Assembly (NCBI RefSeq): GCF_947488515.1
Contig: NZ_CANKZF010000003.1
Coordinates: 186,001 to 250,000, forward strand
Direction: 5' to 3'
Source: an uncultured Nocardioides sp.
GTDB taxonomy: Bacteria > Actinomycetota > Actinomycetes > Propionibacteriales > Nocardioidaceae
DNA: 64,000 nucleotides
Below the pieces are notes generated by a model that ran no database searches, was not told the origin of the DNA, and saw only the letters and a list, made by a program, of their open reading frames with translations. Both the position numbers and the translations under genes were made by a program. Shown here piece by piece: positions 42,679-51,397 of this stretch. Each line of letters starts with the position of its first letter. Positions within the stretch are counted from its first letter, which is position 1.

Positions 42679-43430
42679 TGGACGTCCTGCTGTGGGGTGT
42701 GCTGCCCTACCTCGTCATTGCCACGCTGGTGCTCGGCACCCTCTGGCGCTACCGCTACGACAAGTTCGGCTGGACCACCCGCTCCTCCCAGCTCTACGAG
42801 TCGCGACTGCTGAGGATCGGGTCGCCGCTGTTCCACTTCGGCATCCTCGTCGTCTTCATCGGTCACGTCGGGGGCCTCGTCATCCCCGAGTCCTGGACCG
42901 AGGCCGTCGGAGTGACCGAGGGCATCTACCACTTCAACGCCCTCCTCTTCGGCGGCATCGCCGGCTTCTGCACCCTGGCCGGCATCCTCATCCTGGTCGT
43001 GCGACGTCGCCTCACGGGCCCGGTCTTCATGGCCACCACCGTCAACGACAAGTTCATGTACGTCCTGCTCGTGGGCGCCATCACGCTCGGCCTGTGGACC
43101 ACCCTGGTCGCCGTCGGCGCCGGGCACGAGGCCCACAACTATCGCGAGACCGTCTCCCCGTGGTTCCGCTCCATCTGGCTGCTTCAGCCGGACGTCGACG
43201 CGATGGCGGCAGCGCCGATCCAGTTCCACGCCCACGTCCTGGTCGCGATGCTGCTGTTCGCGGCATGGCCCTTCACGCGGCTCGTTCACGCCTTCACCGC
43301 ACCGGTCCACTACCTGTTCCGGCCCTACATCGTCTACCGCAGCCGCGATGCCCGTACGCCGGCGCCCACCGGCCGGACCCGCGCCGGCTGGAGCCCGGTC
43401 GGCACGCCCGACCGTGACAGGAGGACATGA
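42678..43430 (+). CDS. narI: Respiratory nitrate reductase, gamma subunit (cytochrome b)
   Basis: A 250-residue five-helix membrane protein that oxidises quinol and anchors NarGH. Candidate heme-b ligands are His53 and His63 (SPLFHFGILVVFIGH) and His186 and His204 (FHAHVLVAMLL, RLVHAF), in the canonical spacing. The C-terminal 35 residues form a charged cytosolic tail. The start shares one base with the narJ stop (TGATG), and the stop overlaps the narK ATG region. Confidence 0.96.
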   Translation: MDVLLWGVLPYLVIATLVLGTLWRYRYDKFGWTTRSSQLYESRLLRIGSPLFHFGILVVFIGHVGGLVIPESWTEAVGVTEGIYHFNALLFGGIAGFCTLAGILILVVRRRLTGPVFMATTVNDKFMYVLLVGAITLGLWTTLVAVGAGHEAHNYRETVSPWFRSIWLLQPDVDAMAAAPIQFHAHVLVAMLLFAAWPFTRLVHAFTAPVHYLFRPYIVYRSRDARTPAPTGRTRAGWSPVGTPDRDRRT

Positions 43431-44638
43431 TGACGGACTCCGCTGCCGTCCTGCAGGACATCGAGCAGGGACAGGCGAAGAACCTCGCGCTGGCCACGCT
43501 CGCCTTCACGATCAGCTTCTGGGCGTGGAACATGATCGCGCCGCTCGGTGTGCGCTACACCGAGGAGCTGGGGCTGACCTCCGGTCAGAAGTCGCTGCTC
43601 GTCGCGACGCCCGTGCTGGTGGGCTCCCTCGGCCGGATCCTCGCGGGTGCGCTGACCGACCGGTTCGGCGGCAGGCTGATGTTCACCGTGCTGCTCGTGG
43701 CGACGTCGCCGTTCGTGCTGCTGGTGGCGTTCGCGGGCGACCAGGGGTCCTACGGGCTGCTGCTGCTCTTCGGCTTCTTCCTCGGCATCGGCGGCACGAC
43801 GTTCGCGGTCGGCATCCCCTTCGTCAACGCGTGGTTCGGTGCCGACCGGCGCGGCTTCGCCACCGGCGTCTTCGGCGCCGGCATGGGTGGCACGGCGCTG
43901 TCGTCGTTCTTCACGCCCCGGTTCGTGAACTGGTTCGGCTACAACGTGACCCACGTGATCATCGCGGTCGCCCTGGTGGTCGTCGCCCTCATCGTCTGGT
44001 CGGCGATGCGCGACTCGCCGCAGTGGGCGCCCAACACCGACCCGGTCGTCCCCAAGCTCGTCGCCGCGGCGAAGCTGCCCGTGACCTGGCAGATGTCCTT
44101 CCTCTACGCCGTGGCCTTCGGCGGGTTCGTCGCCTTCTCGACCTACCTGCCCACCTACCTCAAGGACGTCTACTCGTTCGACCTCACCCAGGCCGGCACG
44201 CGCACCGCCGGGTTCGCCATCGCCGCGGTCATCGCCCGGCCCGTCGGCGGCGTCCTGGCCGACAAGGTCGGTCCCCGGGCCGTCGCCATCACGTCCTTCG
44301 CCGGTGCAGCCGTCATGTCGATCGTCGTCGCCCTCCAGCCTGCGCCCGAGGTGCCGGCCGGCCTGGCGTTCGTGGTGCTCGCCGCGTTCCTCGGGCTCGG
44401 CACGGGCGGCGTGTTCGCGTGGGTCGCCGCGCTGGCCCCCCGCGAACGTGTCGGCAGCGTGTCCGGCCTGGTCGGGGCCGCCGGTGGTCTCGGCGGATTC
44501 TTCCCGCCGCTCGTGATGGGGGCGACGTACAACGAGGCCGACCACAGCTACACGGTCGGACTGGTCCTCCTGTGCGTGACCGCAGTGGTGGCGCTGTTGT
44601 TCACGGCGTTCGGCATCCGGAAACGGGCCACCGCCTGA
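43430..44638 (+). CDS. narK: Nitrate/nitrite transporter, NarK family
   Basis: A 402-residue, 12-helix MFS protein. The NarK signature arginine and glycine blocks are seen in GILAGALTDRFGGRLMF and in FVNAWFGADRRGFATGVFGAGMGG (first nitrate signature), with a second one at VGGVLADKVGP/GVFAWVAALAPRERVGSVSG. It should bring in nitrate and/or export nitrite for the adjacent reductase. Two ATGs overlap the narI stop; the second (43430) is preferred because it lies 5 nt after a perfect AGGAGG, whereas the first (43427) is only 2 nt away. It ends the nar operon, followed by a hairpin/operator-like element. Confidence 0.94.
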   Translation: MTDSAAVLQDIEQGQAKNLALATLAFTISFWAWNMIAPLGVRYTEELGLTSGQKSLLVATPVLVGSLGRILAGALTDRFGGRLMFTVLLVATSPFVLLVAFAGDQGSYGLLLLFGFFLGIGGTTFAVGIPFVNAWFGADRRGFATGVFGAGMGGTALSSFFTPRFVNWFGYNVTHVIIAVALVVVALIVWSAMRDSPQWAPNTDPVVPKLVAAAKLPVTWQMSFLYAVAFGGFVAFSTYLPTYLKDVYSFDLTQAGTRTAGFAIAAVIARPVGGVLADKVGPRAVAITSFAGAAVMSIVVALQPAPEVPAGLAFVVLAAFLGLGTGGVFAWVAALAPRERVGSVSGLVGAAGGLGGFFPPLVMGATYNEADHSYTVGLVLLCVTAVVALLFTAFGIRKRATA

Positions 44639-44645
44639 GGCACGA

Positions 44646-44664
44646 GTCACCCTTCTCAGGTGAC
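44646..44664. promoter_or_regulatory. GTCACC-n7-GGTGAC element between narK and aqpZ
   Basis: GTCACC, CTTCTCA, GGTGAC: a perfect 6-bp dyad. It lies 8 bp after the narK stop, so it may terminate the nar transcript. It also sits 21 bp upstream of the aqpZ -10 box and is nearly the same 17-mer as at 35429, which favours an operator. Confidence 0.5.
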
Positions 44665-44685
44665 CCGTCCCGGCGTGGGCACGCC

Positions 44686-44691
44686 TAGCGT
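44686..44691 (+). promoter_or_regulatory. -10 box of aqpZ
   Basis: TAGCGT, giving a leader of about 45 nt before the aqpZ ATG, which has its own GGAGGAG. Confidence 0.5.
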
Positions 44692-44743
44692 GCGAGTGGC
44701 CTCGTGCGAACCGGCGTCGGGGGCCACGTATGGAGGAGATGTC

Positions 44744-45487
44744 ATGGCAGTCGCCCCGAGCATGGGCAAGCGCCTCGCGGCCGAGTTCCTCGGCACCTTC
44801 GTCCTCGTCTTCGGCGGGTGCGGGACGGCCGTCCTGGCCACCACCAACACGGACGTCGGCGTCGGGTGGCTCGGCGTCGCCCTCGCCTTCGGCCTGACCG
44901 TCCTCACGATGGCGTACGCCGTCGGCCACATCTCCGGCGGCCACTTCAACCCGGCCGTCACCATCGGCGCGGCGGCGGGCGGTCGGATCCCGTGGACGGA
45001 GACTCCCCTCTACATCGCCACCCAGTTGGTCGCCGGGATCGCGGCCGGCGCCGTCCTGCTGGTCGTGGCCAACGGGCTGGACGGGTTCTCCGCGCAGGAG
45101 AGCGGCTTCGCCTCGAACGGCTACGGGGATCGCTCACCCATGGGCTACAACCTGCTCGCGTGCCTGGTCATCGAGGTGCTGCTGACCGCGGTCTTCCTGT
45201 GGGTGATCCTCGGCGCCACCGACAGCCGCGCTCCCAAGGGGCTCGCGCCCCTGGCCATCGGCCTCAGCCTGACCCTGATCCACCTGATCAGCATCCCGGT
45301 GACGAACACGTCGGTGAACCCGGCGCGGTCGATCGGCGTCGGCCTGTTCGCGGGCAGTGACGCGATCGCACAGCTGTGGCTGTTCATCCTCGCCCCCGTC
45401 GTCGGCGGCCTCATCGCCGGACTCAGCTACACGACCCTCCTCGGGGACGACGACGCCGTCAGTCTTCCCGAAGCCATGGAGACCTGA
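44744..45487 (+). CDS. aqpZ: Aquaporin Z-type water channel
   Basis: A 247-residue MIP-family protein with six helices and both half-helix NPA motifs (GGHFNPAVT near residue 70 and SVNPARS in the second half). The run LIHLISIPVTNTSVNPARS is almost the same as in E. coli AqpZ and includes the narrow-filter His and Arg, so water rather than glycerol is the expected substrate. The ATG follows GGAGGAG. It has its own promoter although it follows narK on the same strand. Confidence 0.95.
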   Translation: MAVAPSMGKRLAAEFLGTFVLVFGGCGTAVLATTNTDVGVGWLGVALAFGLTVLTMAYAVGHISGGHFNPAVTIGAAAGGRIPWTETPLYIATQLVAGIAAGAVLLVVANGLDGFSAQESGFASNGYGDRSPMGYNLLACLVIEVLLTAVFLWVILGATDSRAPKGLAPLAIGLSLTLIHLISIPVTNTSVNPARSIGVGLFAGSDAIAQLWLFILAPVVGGLIAGLSYTTLLGDDDAVSLPEAMET

Positions 45488-45679
45488 CCGCACCACGCGG
45501 TCGGCAGGATGCTCGGCACGGGTTCCTTGCTGTCGGCGCGTTCGATGACGATGCGGCGCACGACGCGGGTGATCGCCTGCGGCACCGCTTCCGGATCGGG
45601 GACGGCCGAGCTCGTCCACACCGACACCCGGCTCGCCGCCTTCGGGCACCTCATCGAGCAGCAGCCCCGCCATCGTCGT

Positions 45680-46000
45680 CTACTGGACGGGGGGTAGCAG
45701 CCCGCTCAGCTCGTCAGACATGCGGTCGACACCTGGTCGGCTGCGGCTCGATCCGGCGATGCCGAACTTCGCAGTGGAGATCGTCACCTGGATGGTCCCT
45801 GGCGCTACTTCCTCCCACTGGGCATTGACCTTCTCGCCGACCGCCAACAGGAGCCTCCCCGAGGTGAACATCGCGGTGCCCGTGCTCACGTCGCCGGACA
45901 GGTACTGGAACCCCGTACGCCGCGCGGCCTCCAGCAGGGCCGCGAAGACATCCGAGGGCCTCGCCCGGAAGGTCATCGACCGCGAGCTCTCACCCCTCAT
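45680..46000 (-). CDS. Hypothetical protein
   Basis: A 106-residue soluble protein I do not recognise. It has an alpha-beta pattern: helix PSDVFAALLEAARRTGF, then strands GTAMFTSGRLLLAVGE, AQWEEVAPGTIQVTIST. Two starts are possible: ATG at 46000 or GTG at 46006. It begins 4-10 bp after the stop of the DUF1269 gene on the same strand, so the two probably form a transcription unit and may be functionally linked. Confidence 0.65.
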   Translation of the reverse strand: MRGESSRSMTFRARPSDVFAALLEAARRTGFQYLSGDVSTGTAMFTSGRLLLAVGEKVNAQWEEVAPGTIQVTISTAKFGIAGSSRSRPGVDRMSDELSGLLPPVQ

Positions 46001-46010
46001 CGTCACAGGG

Positions 46011-46604
46011 CTATTCCGTGGGGGATGTCTTCCCGGCGGCCTTCTCCTCGGCCTCGGCCTCCTTGGCTGCAGCCTTGATGTCCTCAGCCGCCACCTGGTC
46101 GACCGTGCGCTCCACGACCGCATCTGCCAGGGCGAGCGCCTGGCGGATCTTCACCGCCCTGGGGTCGGAGACGAGAGCCACGATCCCGGAGTGGCCGGGT
46201 GCGATCGAGTCCTGCAGGTCCTCGGCCAGCTCGTGGCGATGCCGCAGCTGGCGGATCTTGCCGGCAGCGGCGCCGGTCGAGCCCAGGACTGCAGCGCTTC
46301 CCAGGACCGAGGGCGGGAAGATGATCCCGAGCGCGATGCCGCCGACGAGTCCCCACTTGAGCCCGGACCGGGTGCTGTGGTCGGTGGACTTCTGGATCTC
46401 GAGCTCGCCGTTCTCACCGCGCCTGACCACGACGACACCTTCGATGGCGACGGTGCGACCGTCCTCGACGGCCTTCAGGTCCTCGTAGGCACTCCACGCT
46501 GACTCGGTGTCCGCGTAGTCGGCAACCACCAGGGCGTAGGCCCCGTCCGTCACGCCCGCGACGACTTCAGCGTCGCGTCCGTCCGGCTCGTCGTTCTCCG
46601 TCAT
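46011..46604 (-). CDS. DUF1269 family protein (third member)
   Basis: A 197-residue protein with the DUF1269 layout: alpha-beta domain (YALVVADYADTESAWSAYED, TVAIEGVVVVRRGENGEL), a short glycine-rich membrane hairpin (WGLVGGIALGIIFPPSVLG), and a second alpha-beta half (SGIVALVSDPRAVKIRQAL). It has a Glu/Ala/Lys-rich tail of about 35 residues. AAGGAG lies 5 nt before the ATG. The pairing with a small soluble gene downstream differs from the copy at 27060. Function unknown; stress-linked by family habit. Confidence 0.82.
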   Translation of the reverse strand: MTENDEPDGRDAEVVAGVTDGAYALVVADYADTESAWSAYEDLKAVEDGRTVAIEGVVVVRRGENGELEIQKSTDHSTRSGLKWGLVGGIALGIIFPPSVLGSAAVLGSTGAAAGKIRQLRHRHELAEDLQDSIAPGHSGIVALVSDPRAVKIRQALALADAVVERTVDQVAAEDIKAAAKEAEAEEKAAGKTSPTE

Positions 46605-46770
46605 GCCTGCTCCTTGCTTCGTTCCGAGCTGCCTGGGTCGGTGGGTCGCTCGGCGCGGCGACGGGCACCGGCGCGTGAGCTCGCCTCGACTGATGGTGGC
46701 AGTCCGGACCGCGCGCAGGGTCACCCGCTGCGGGGGACCGTTGACGGCGTCGAGCGACCCCGGTTCGGCC

Positions 46771-46776
46771 TATGGT
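46771..46776 (+). promoter_or_regulatory. -10 box, leaderless start at 46783
   Basis: TATGGT, 6 nt, then the ATG; no Shine-Dalgarno. Confidence 0.6.
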
Positions 46777-46782
46777 GGCGAG

Positions 46783-47121
46783 ATGCCCGAAGCGCCGGAT
46801 GACCCCATTGCCTACTCCGCGCTCCAGCCGGGTACGCCCGTGCAGACGAGCGACGGGTCCCAGTTCGCCACGGTCCAGAGGGTGCTGGTCGACGAGTTGG
46901 TCTCGGTGTTCGACGGCATCGTGGTCCTGTCGGCAACGGGGACACGGTTCGTGGACGCCGACCAGGTCCACTCGATCCACACCAGCCACGTCCGAACGAC
47001 GCTGTCCGCAGAGCAGGCCGCGAACCTTCCGCCGCCCGACGGATCCACCCTGGTCGAGATCAAGCCGGCACGATCGGTGGGTGACCGGCTCGGCCGCCTC
47101 TTCGGACGTCGGAGACGGTGA
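46783..47121 (+). CDS. Small PRC-barrel/DUF2171-like protein
   Basis: A 112-residue protein. The first 70 residues form a beta-rich unit (YSALQPGTPVQTSDGSQFAT, FDGIVVLSATGTRFVDADQV) reminiscent of PRC-barrel or DUF2171 domains, followed by an acidic stretch and a strongly basic end (GDRLGRLFGRRRR). Such proteins are often stress- or ribosome-associated, but no function can be assigned. Start fixed by the leaderless -10 box. It diverges from the DUF1269 gene. Confidence 0.65.
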   Translation: MPEAPDDPIAYSALQPGTPVQTSDGSQFATVQRVLVDELVSVFDGIVVLSATGTRFVDADQVHSIHTSHVRTTLSAEQAANLPPPDGSTLVEIKPARSVGDRLGRLFGRRRR

Positions 47122-47211
47122 CCGAGGGGGCGCCGAGGACACGGTTGACGCTGCACCTCGCGCGGCGACGGCAGCCACTCGCCGCGATCGCGCTGACCAG
47201 GCTGCACCCCG

Positions 47212-50200
47212 TCAGTTCTGCGTGAGCCTCCCTTCGACCTTCGGGTCGACCGGGCTGTTGGCCGTGACGTAGTCGGTGGCGATCTGCATCAGGTCGTCGC
47301 CGGGCTGCTGGACGTCGGTCCCGCTGGCGAAGATCGAGTAGCCGTCACCCCCGGTGTACATGAAGTCGTTGGTCACCAGCCGCACCGAGTCGCCGTCCGC
47401 GATGGGCGTCTGCGTCCCGCCGATGCCGTCGGGCGTCCTCCACATCCCGTCGACGACCGGCACGGTGCCCTCGCAGTGGAAGGTCGCACGCAGCCCGGAG
47501 ACCTGCGGGAAGCGCCCGGTGGCGATCGACGTGTTGCACACCGGTGAGAACCCGTTGAGGAACGCCTGACGCAGCTGCGCACCGGTGAGGGTGAGGAGGG
47601 TGGTGCGGTTGCCGAACGGCAGCACCGCGAACATCTCGCCCCACGTGATCTCGCACGGCGCCTCGCCCGCGCTGGGCGGCGAGCAGACGAGGTCCTGCCG
47701 CAACCCGCCGGAGTTGGTGTAGGCGGCGTCGACGCCGGGGTACTTCCCGCGCATCGCGTCGGCCACCATGTTGCCCATCTCGGACTCGTGCAGCCGGGTC
47801 GGGTCGCGCAGGACGTCGTTGGCCTGCGTGCCGATCACCTGGTTGCGCAGCACCGCGGTCTGCGCGTTGGCGTCGTCGACGATCGCCTGGACGTCGGGAC
47901 GTCCCGTGACGCCGAGCGTCTTGGCGACCCGGGTCGCCCCTCCGGCCCACGCCACGTCGCCGTTGCGCACCATCAGCTGGAGCACGGAGTACGACGCGCC
48001 GGCGTTGACGCCCTCGGTGATGAGGATGTGGCCACGCATCAGGTTCGACACCCGGTGGGTGTGGCCGACCACCATCGTGTCGACGGTCGTGTCCTGGAGC
48101 GCGTCGGCGATGTCGAGGATCGGTCCCTCCCACGCGGCCCCCGGCGTGGTGCCGACGGGGTTGCTGCCCAGCGCGGTGCCCTGGTGGATGACGACGACCT
48201 GGACCTTGACGCCCTGCTGGCGCAGCCGCTCGGACTCGGCCTTGATGCGGGGCGTCTCGGCGAGGAACTCCAGCCCCTCCGTGGCGCCGGCCGCGACGAG
48301 CTCCGGGGTCTCCGTGAGCCCTGCCCCGATCACGCCGACCTTCACGCCGTTGACTCGGAACACCACCGACGGCGTGACCCAGTCCGGTGCCTCTCCGGTG
48401 TCCGCGTCGACGATGTTGGTCGCCAGGAACGGGAAGTCGGCCCGGGCCTGCTGCTCCAGCAGCCGGGCGACGCCGTAGTCGAACTCGTGGTTGCCGTACG
48501 ACGTGGCGTCGAGGCCCCAGGCGTTCTCCACGTCGATCGCCGGGATGTCCTCGAGCAGCGCCGAGCTCGGGGGAGAGGCGCCGACATTGTCGCCGCCGGC
48601 CAGGATCAGGCCCTGTCCCGGCAAGGCGGCGAGGTCCTCGTCGAACATCGTCGCGAGGAAGGCCGCGCCGCCCACCCGGGCGTTGATCCCGTTGTCGTAC
48701 GCCCGCGTGGTCGGGTCGAGCTGGCCGTGGAAGTCGTTCAGGCCCACGATCGACACGGGCGTGTACCTGTTCCCGCCGTCGGTCACGTCGAGCAGGACCT
48801 TGCCCTGGCTCTGCTGGGGCTCGGGGATCCCGAGCAGGAACGCCAGCGTCGGGGCGAGGTCGATCGACCGGGCATCGACCTTGCCGTGGGCGATGCCCTC
48901 GCCACCGGCGAGGAACGTCGCGCGCATGTTGATGTTGGCCGCCAGGTCCTGCACGTCGGGGACGTAGCCGTGCTGCCCGAAGAAGTGGGAGGGCGCCACG
49001 AGCGTGCCGGGCGTCTCCGCGTCGAACTGGTAGGGCGGGTAGGAGAAGACCACCAGGTCACCGGTGCGGGTCGGGTGCGCCATGTCGGTGGTGCTGCCCG
49101 GACCGTTGGGGATGTAGCGGGACTCTGCCTTGGTGAAGGCGCGGTCGATGACCTTCCACCCCTCGGGGTTGCCGTCGTGCGTCCAGTCGTTGGGGTCGGT
49201 CAGGGCGAGGTACTTCGCCTTGATCGCCGCGACGGTCGACGCCTCGTCGGCCGCTGCGACCTGCTGGAGGCCGCCTCCGGCCGGGTCGCGCCCGGCGAGG
49301 TTGAGGTAGACCTGCAGCGCGCCGCCGGCCCAGCAGGCCTTGGCCTTGCCGATCGTCTCGCCAGTGGCCGTGCGGCAGTTCGAGGTCTGCGGTCGCGACA
49401 GCAGGCCCATCTCGACCAGCGGCAGGCTGGCGTCGATCGCGAGGAACTGCGGCGCGAAGCCGTGGTCGGAGCCGACGAACGTGGTCGGGTCCTTGCCGAC
49501 CAGCGAGCGCGCCAGGCGCAGTGTCTGGTCGGACTCCTGGTAGGCCTCGCGGATGAACGCGGAGCGTTCCTTCACGCGTCCGTCCTTGACGCCGTCGAGG
49601 TCCACGTCGTCGTACGCCGGGTTGGCTGCACCGTTGGGCAGGCGCTTGCTGACCAGGCCCAGGAACTGGTGCTGGAACTCGTCGGTGGTCGGCATGCCGA
49701 CCATGAGCAGGTCGGGCTCGTAGGTGTCGGCGATGTACTCCAGCATCGGCCAGTGGCCGGTGGACCAGTAGAGGCCCTGCTGGACGTAGGTCTCCTCGCT
49801 GGTCACGCCCGCCTCGAGGATCGCGAAGTCGGCCGCGGTGGAGGTCGGGAACTCGGCGGCGAGGTACTCGTCGAACTCGGTGTAGCCCGGCTCGCCCGGC
49901 CACGTCGGCCAGCTCGCGATCGCGCGCGTCACCGAGGTGTGGAACAGCCGGACGCGGGACAGGTCGGGGGAGAGGGTCTCGACCTTCACCAGCATGCCGG
50001 CGGTCTTGCCGGCCAGCGTGCCGCCGACGATCTTCACCTTCACGTCGGCCCACTGGCCCTGCTTCAGGTCGCCGACCGCGTCCGCGCCGTTCTTCGTGGG
50101 CGAGAACAGCACCCGGTCGTACTTCGTGCGGCCGTCGTTGCGGCTGTCGTAGATGTAGGCGTTCAGGCCGTACTTGTCGACCGCTCCGTCGAGCACCCGC

Positions 50201-50955
50201 ATCCGCATCTCCTGCGCCGGGCTGTACGACGTCGGCACGCCGGTCCAGCCGGTGGCCGGGGTGGGGGCGGCGGCCGGGAACGGGTCGCGTCCGGCATACC
50301 CGGCCGGGTGGTCGAACTGCAGCCCGAACGAGGCGATGAACGGCGCGTCGTCGAAGAGCACGTCGCCCTTCTGGCCGATGAAGTTCGTGACCACGCCGCG
50401 ACCGGAGGAGAAAGTCTGGAAGTCGATCGTCGGCCCCTGGATCGAGGCGTTGCGCCCGCCGGCCCACTCCATCTGGGCGACCTTCAGGCCACCGCGCTCG
50501 GCCGCTTGCGCGATCGACTCCGCCTGCAGCACACCGGGGTCGAACGCTGCGGTGCGGGTGGTGCCGAACGGGTCACCGTTCTTGTGGAAGGTGTTGTTGG
50601 TCGAGCCGGTCACGCCCGGCCACGCTCCGGTCGCCATCGTGTACCAGCCCGCGCCGGTGTTCGGCGGCGCTTGGGTGAGCATGCCGTCACCACGCGCCTT
50701 GACACCGTTCTTGAGGAACTTTCGCATCGTCGGCATCACGCCCTGGTCGGCGTACTTCTCGACCAGGTCCTGGCGCAGGCCGTCCGAGGCGAAGAAGACC
50801 GCCTCGCCCGAGGTGGAGGGGGGCGACGGATCGTGCCCGCCGCCCTTGTGGGCCGACGCGGCGGGCGTACCCGCGGCGAGGGCTGCGACGGCAGCCGGGG
50901 CCACGAGGGCCAGGGCTGCTGCGACGACGACGGGACGGCGGTCTCTGCGGTTCAC
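47212..50955 (-). CDS. Secreted phosphodiesterase / 5'-nucleotidase fusion
   Basis: A 1247-residue exported protein. Signal peptide about 1-36 (VVVAAALALVAPAAVAALAAG). Residues about 50-640 are an alkaline-phosphatase-superfamily phosphodiesterase (FFASDGLRQDLV; nucleophile region NTGAGWYTMATG; VGSDHGF). From about 738 a calcineurin-like metallophosphatase follows (LNDFHGQLD, GGDNVGAS, YGNHEFDYG, VVIHQG, VGHTHR - all metal ligands present), and 1040-1230 is the 5'-nucleotidase C-terminal domain. It could hydrolyse extracellular dinucleotides or nucleotide sugars to mononucleotides and then to nucleosides and phosphate in one polypeptide. GTG at 50955 has GGAGGG upstream; an ATG at 50985 lacks one. 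Confidence 0.9.
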   Translation of the reverse strand: MNRRDRRPVVVAAALALVAPAAVAALAAGTPAASAHKGGGHDPSPPSTSGEAVFFASDGLRQDLVEKYADQGVMPTMRKFLKNGVKARGDGMLTQAPPNTGAGWYTMATGAWPGVTGSTNNTFHKNGDPFGTTRTAAFDPGVLQAESIAQAAERGGLKVAQMEWAGGRNASIQGPTIDFQTFSSGRGVVTNFIGQKGDVLFDDAPFIASFGLQFDHPAGYAGRDPFPAAAPTPATGWTGVPTSYSPAQEMRMRVLDGAVDKYGLNAYIYDSRNDGRTKYDRVLFSPTKNGADAVGDLKQGQWADVKVKIVGGTLAGKTAGMLVKVETLSPDLSRVRLFHTSVTRAIASWPTWPGEPGYTEFDEYLAAEFPTSTAADFAILEAGVTSEETYVQQGLYWSTGHWPMLEYIADTYEPDLLMVGMPTTDEFQHQFLGLVSKRLPNGAANPAYDDVDLDGVKDGRVKERSAFIREAYQESDQTLRLARSLVGKDPTTFVGSDHGFAPQFLAIDASLPLVEMGLLSRPQTSNCRTATGETIGKAKACWAGGALQVYLNLAGRDPAGGGLQQVAAADEASTVAAIKAKYLALTDPNDWTHDGNPEGWKVIDRAFTKAESRYIPNGPGSTTDMAHPTRTGDLVVFSYPPYQFDAETPGTLVAPSHFFGQHGYVPDVQDLAANINMRATFLAGGEGIAHGKVDARSIDLAPTLAFLLGIPEPQQSQGKVLLDVTDGGNRYTPVSIVGLNDFHGQLDPTTRAYDNGINARVGGAAFLATMFDEDLAALPGQGLILAGGDNVGASPPSSALLEDIPAIDVENAWGLDATSYGNHEFDYGVARLLEQQARADFPFLATNIVDADTGEAPDWVTPSVVFRVNGVKVGVIGAGLTETPELVAAGATEGLEFLAETPRIKAESERLRQQGVKVQVVVIHQGTALGSNPVGTTPGAAWEGPILDIADALQDTTVDTMVVGHTHRVSNLMRGHILITEGVNAGASYSVLQLMVRNGDVAWAGGATRVAKTLGVTGRPDVQAIVDDANAQTAVLRNQVIGTQANDVLRDPTRLHESEMGNMVADAMRGKYPGVDAAYTNSGGLRQDLVCSPPSAGEAPCEITWGEMFAVLPFGNRTTLLTLTGAQLRQAFLNGFSPVCNTSIATGRFPQVSGLRATFHCEGTVPVVDGMWRTPDGIGGTQTPIADGDSVRLVTNDFMYTGGDGYSIFASGTDVQQPGDDLMQIATDYVTANSPVDPKVEGRLTQN

Positions 50956-51397
50956 GGCACCCTCCAAGGCGGGGTGGGAGCCCATCCCTCAGGGACCGTG
51001 CTGCGCCCGGGCGCGGCTCCCCGGGGATGGATCGAACCTCCACCCGCGCTCCGATGGCGTCAAGGCCCCGCTTGGGTATGTGCCTGCCGCAGGCGGAGCC
51101 GTCGTCCTCCTGGTCCAGACCGGCTCACACACCGCGCGGGCCGGGCAGGGCACGGTGGCGCCTCACCCGCGACCCTGACCGAGCCAGCTCACATGAGGCC
51201 AACTCGCCCCCCGGTGCCGTGGTTCCCGATCGAACGCACAGATTCGTGGTGATGGCGGTCAGGGCCTCGGACCCTAGACGGCGGGTGCACGTCCACTCGA
51301 CGGTTCACTGTCACCATGGGTACGAGGGAGAACGGCGGCGAAGCCGCCCTTCGGACGGCGCGAGGTCGAGCTGGCGGCCCGAGAAGCCGCCCTTGGT
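50956..51397. other. Structured leader region upstream of the fusion gene
   Basis: No gene is visible. Read on the minus strand as the leader of the fusion gene it contains several pairing blocks: GGGAGCC 50976-50982 with GGCTCCC 51015-51021; CCATCCC 50982-50988 with GGGATGG 51024-51030 (these two cross, so they are alternative or a pseudoknot); the palindrome GCGCCCGGGCGC 51003-51014; and GCCTGC/GCAGGC at 51081-51093. Near 51334-51395 are GGCGGC/GCCGCC hairpins that may terminate the upstream membrane-protein operon. Confidence 0.4.
51369..51395 (-). terminator. Weak hairpin after membrane-protein pair
   Basis: GGCGGC and GCCGCC arms with a 7-nt loop, immediately downstream of the stop at 51398 on the minus strand; a similar GGCGGC/GCCGCC pair follows. 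No T-run. Confidence 0.35.

Noticed and set aside
45427..45654. 75-codon minus-strand frame between aqpZ and the 45.7-kb gene
   Set aside because: Overlaps the aqpZ end antisense and has no start signal or family resemblance; the spacer is short.
51028..51040. tRNA T-loop-like sequence GGAGGTTCGATCC on the minus strand
   Set aside because: The T-stem has a mismatch and no matching acceptor, D or anticodon stems can be drawn upstream.
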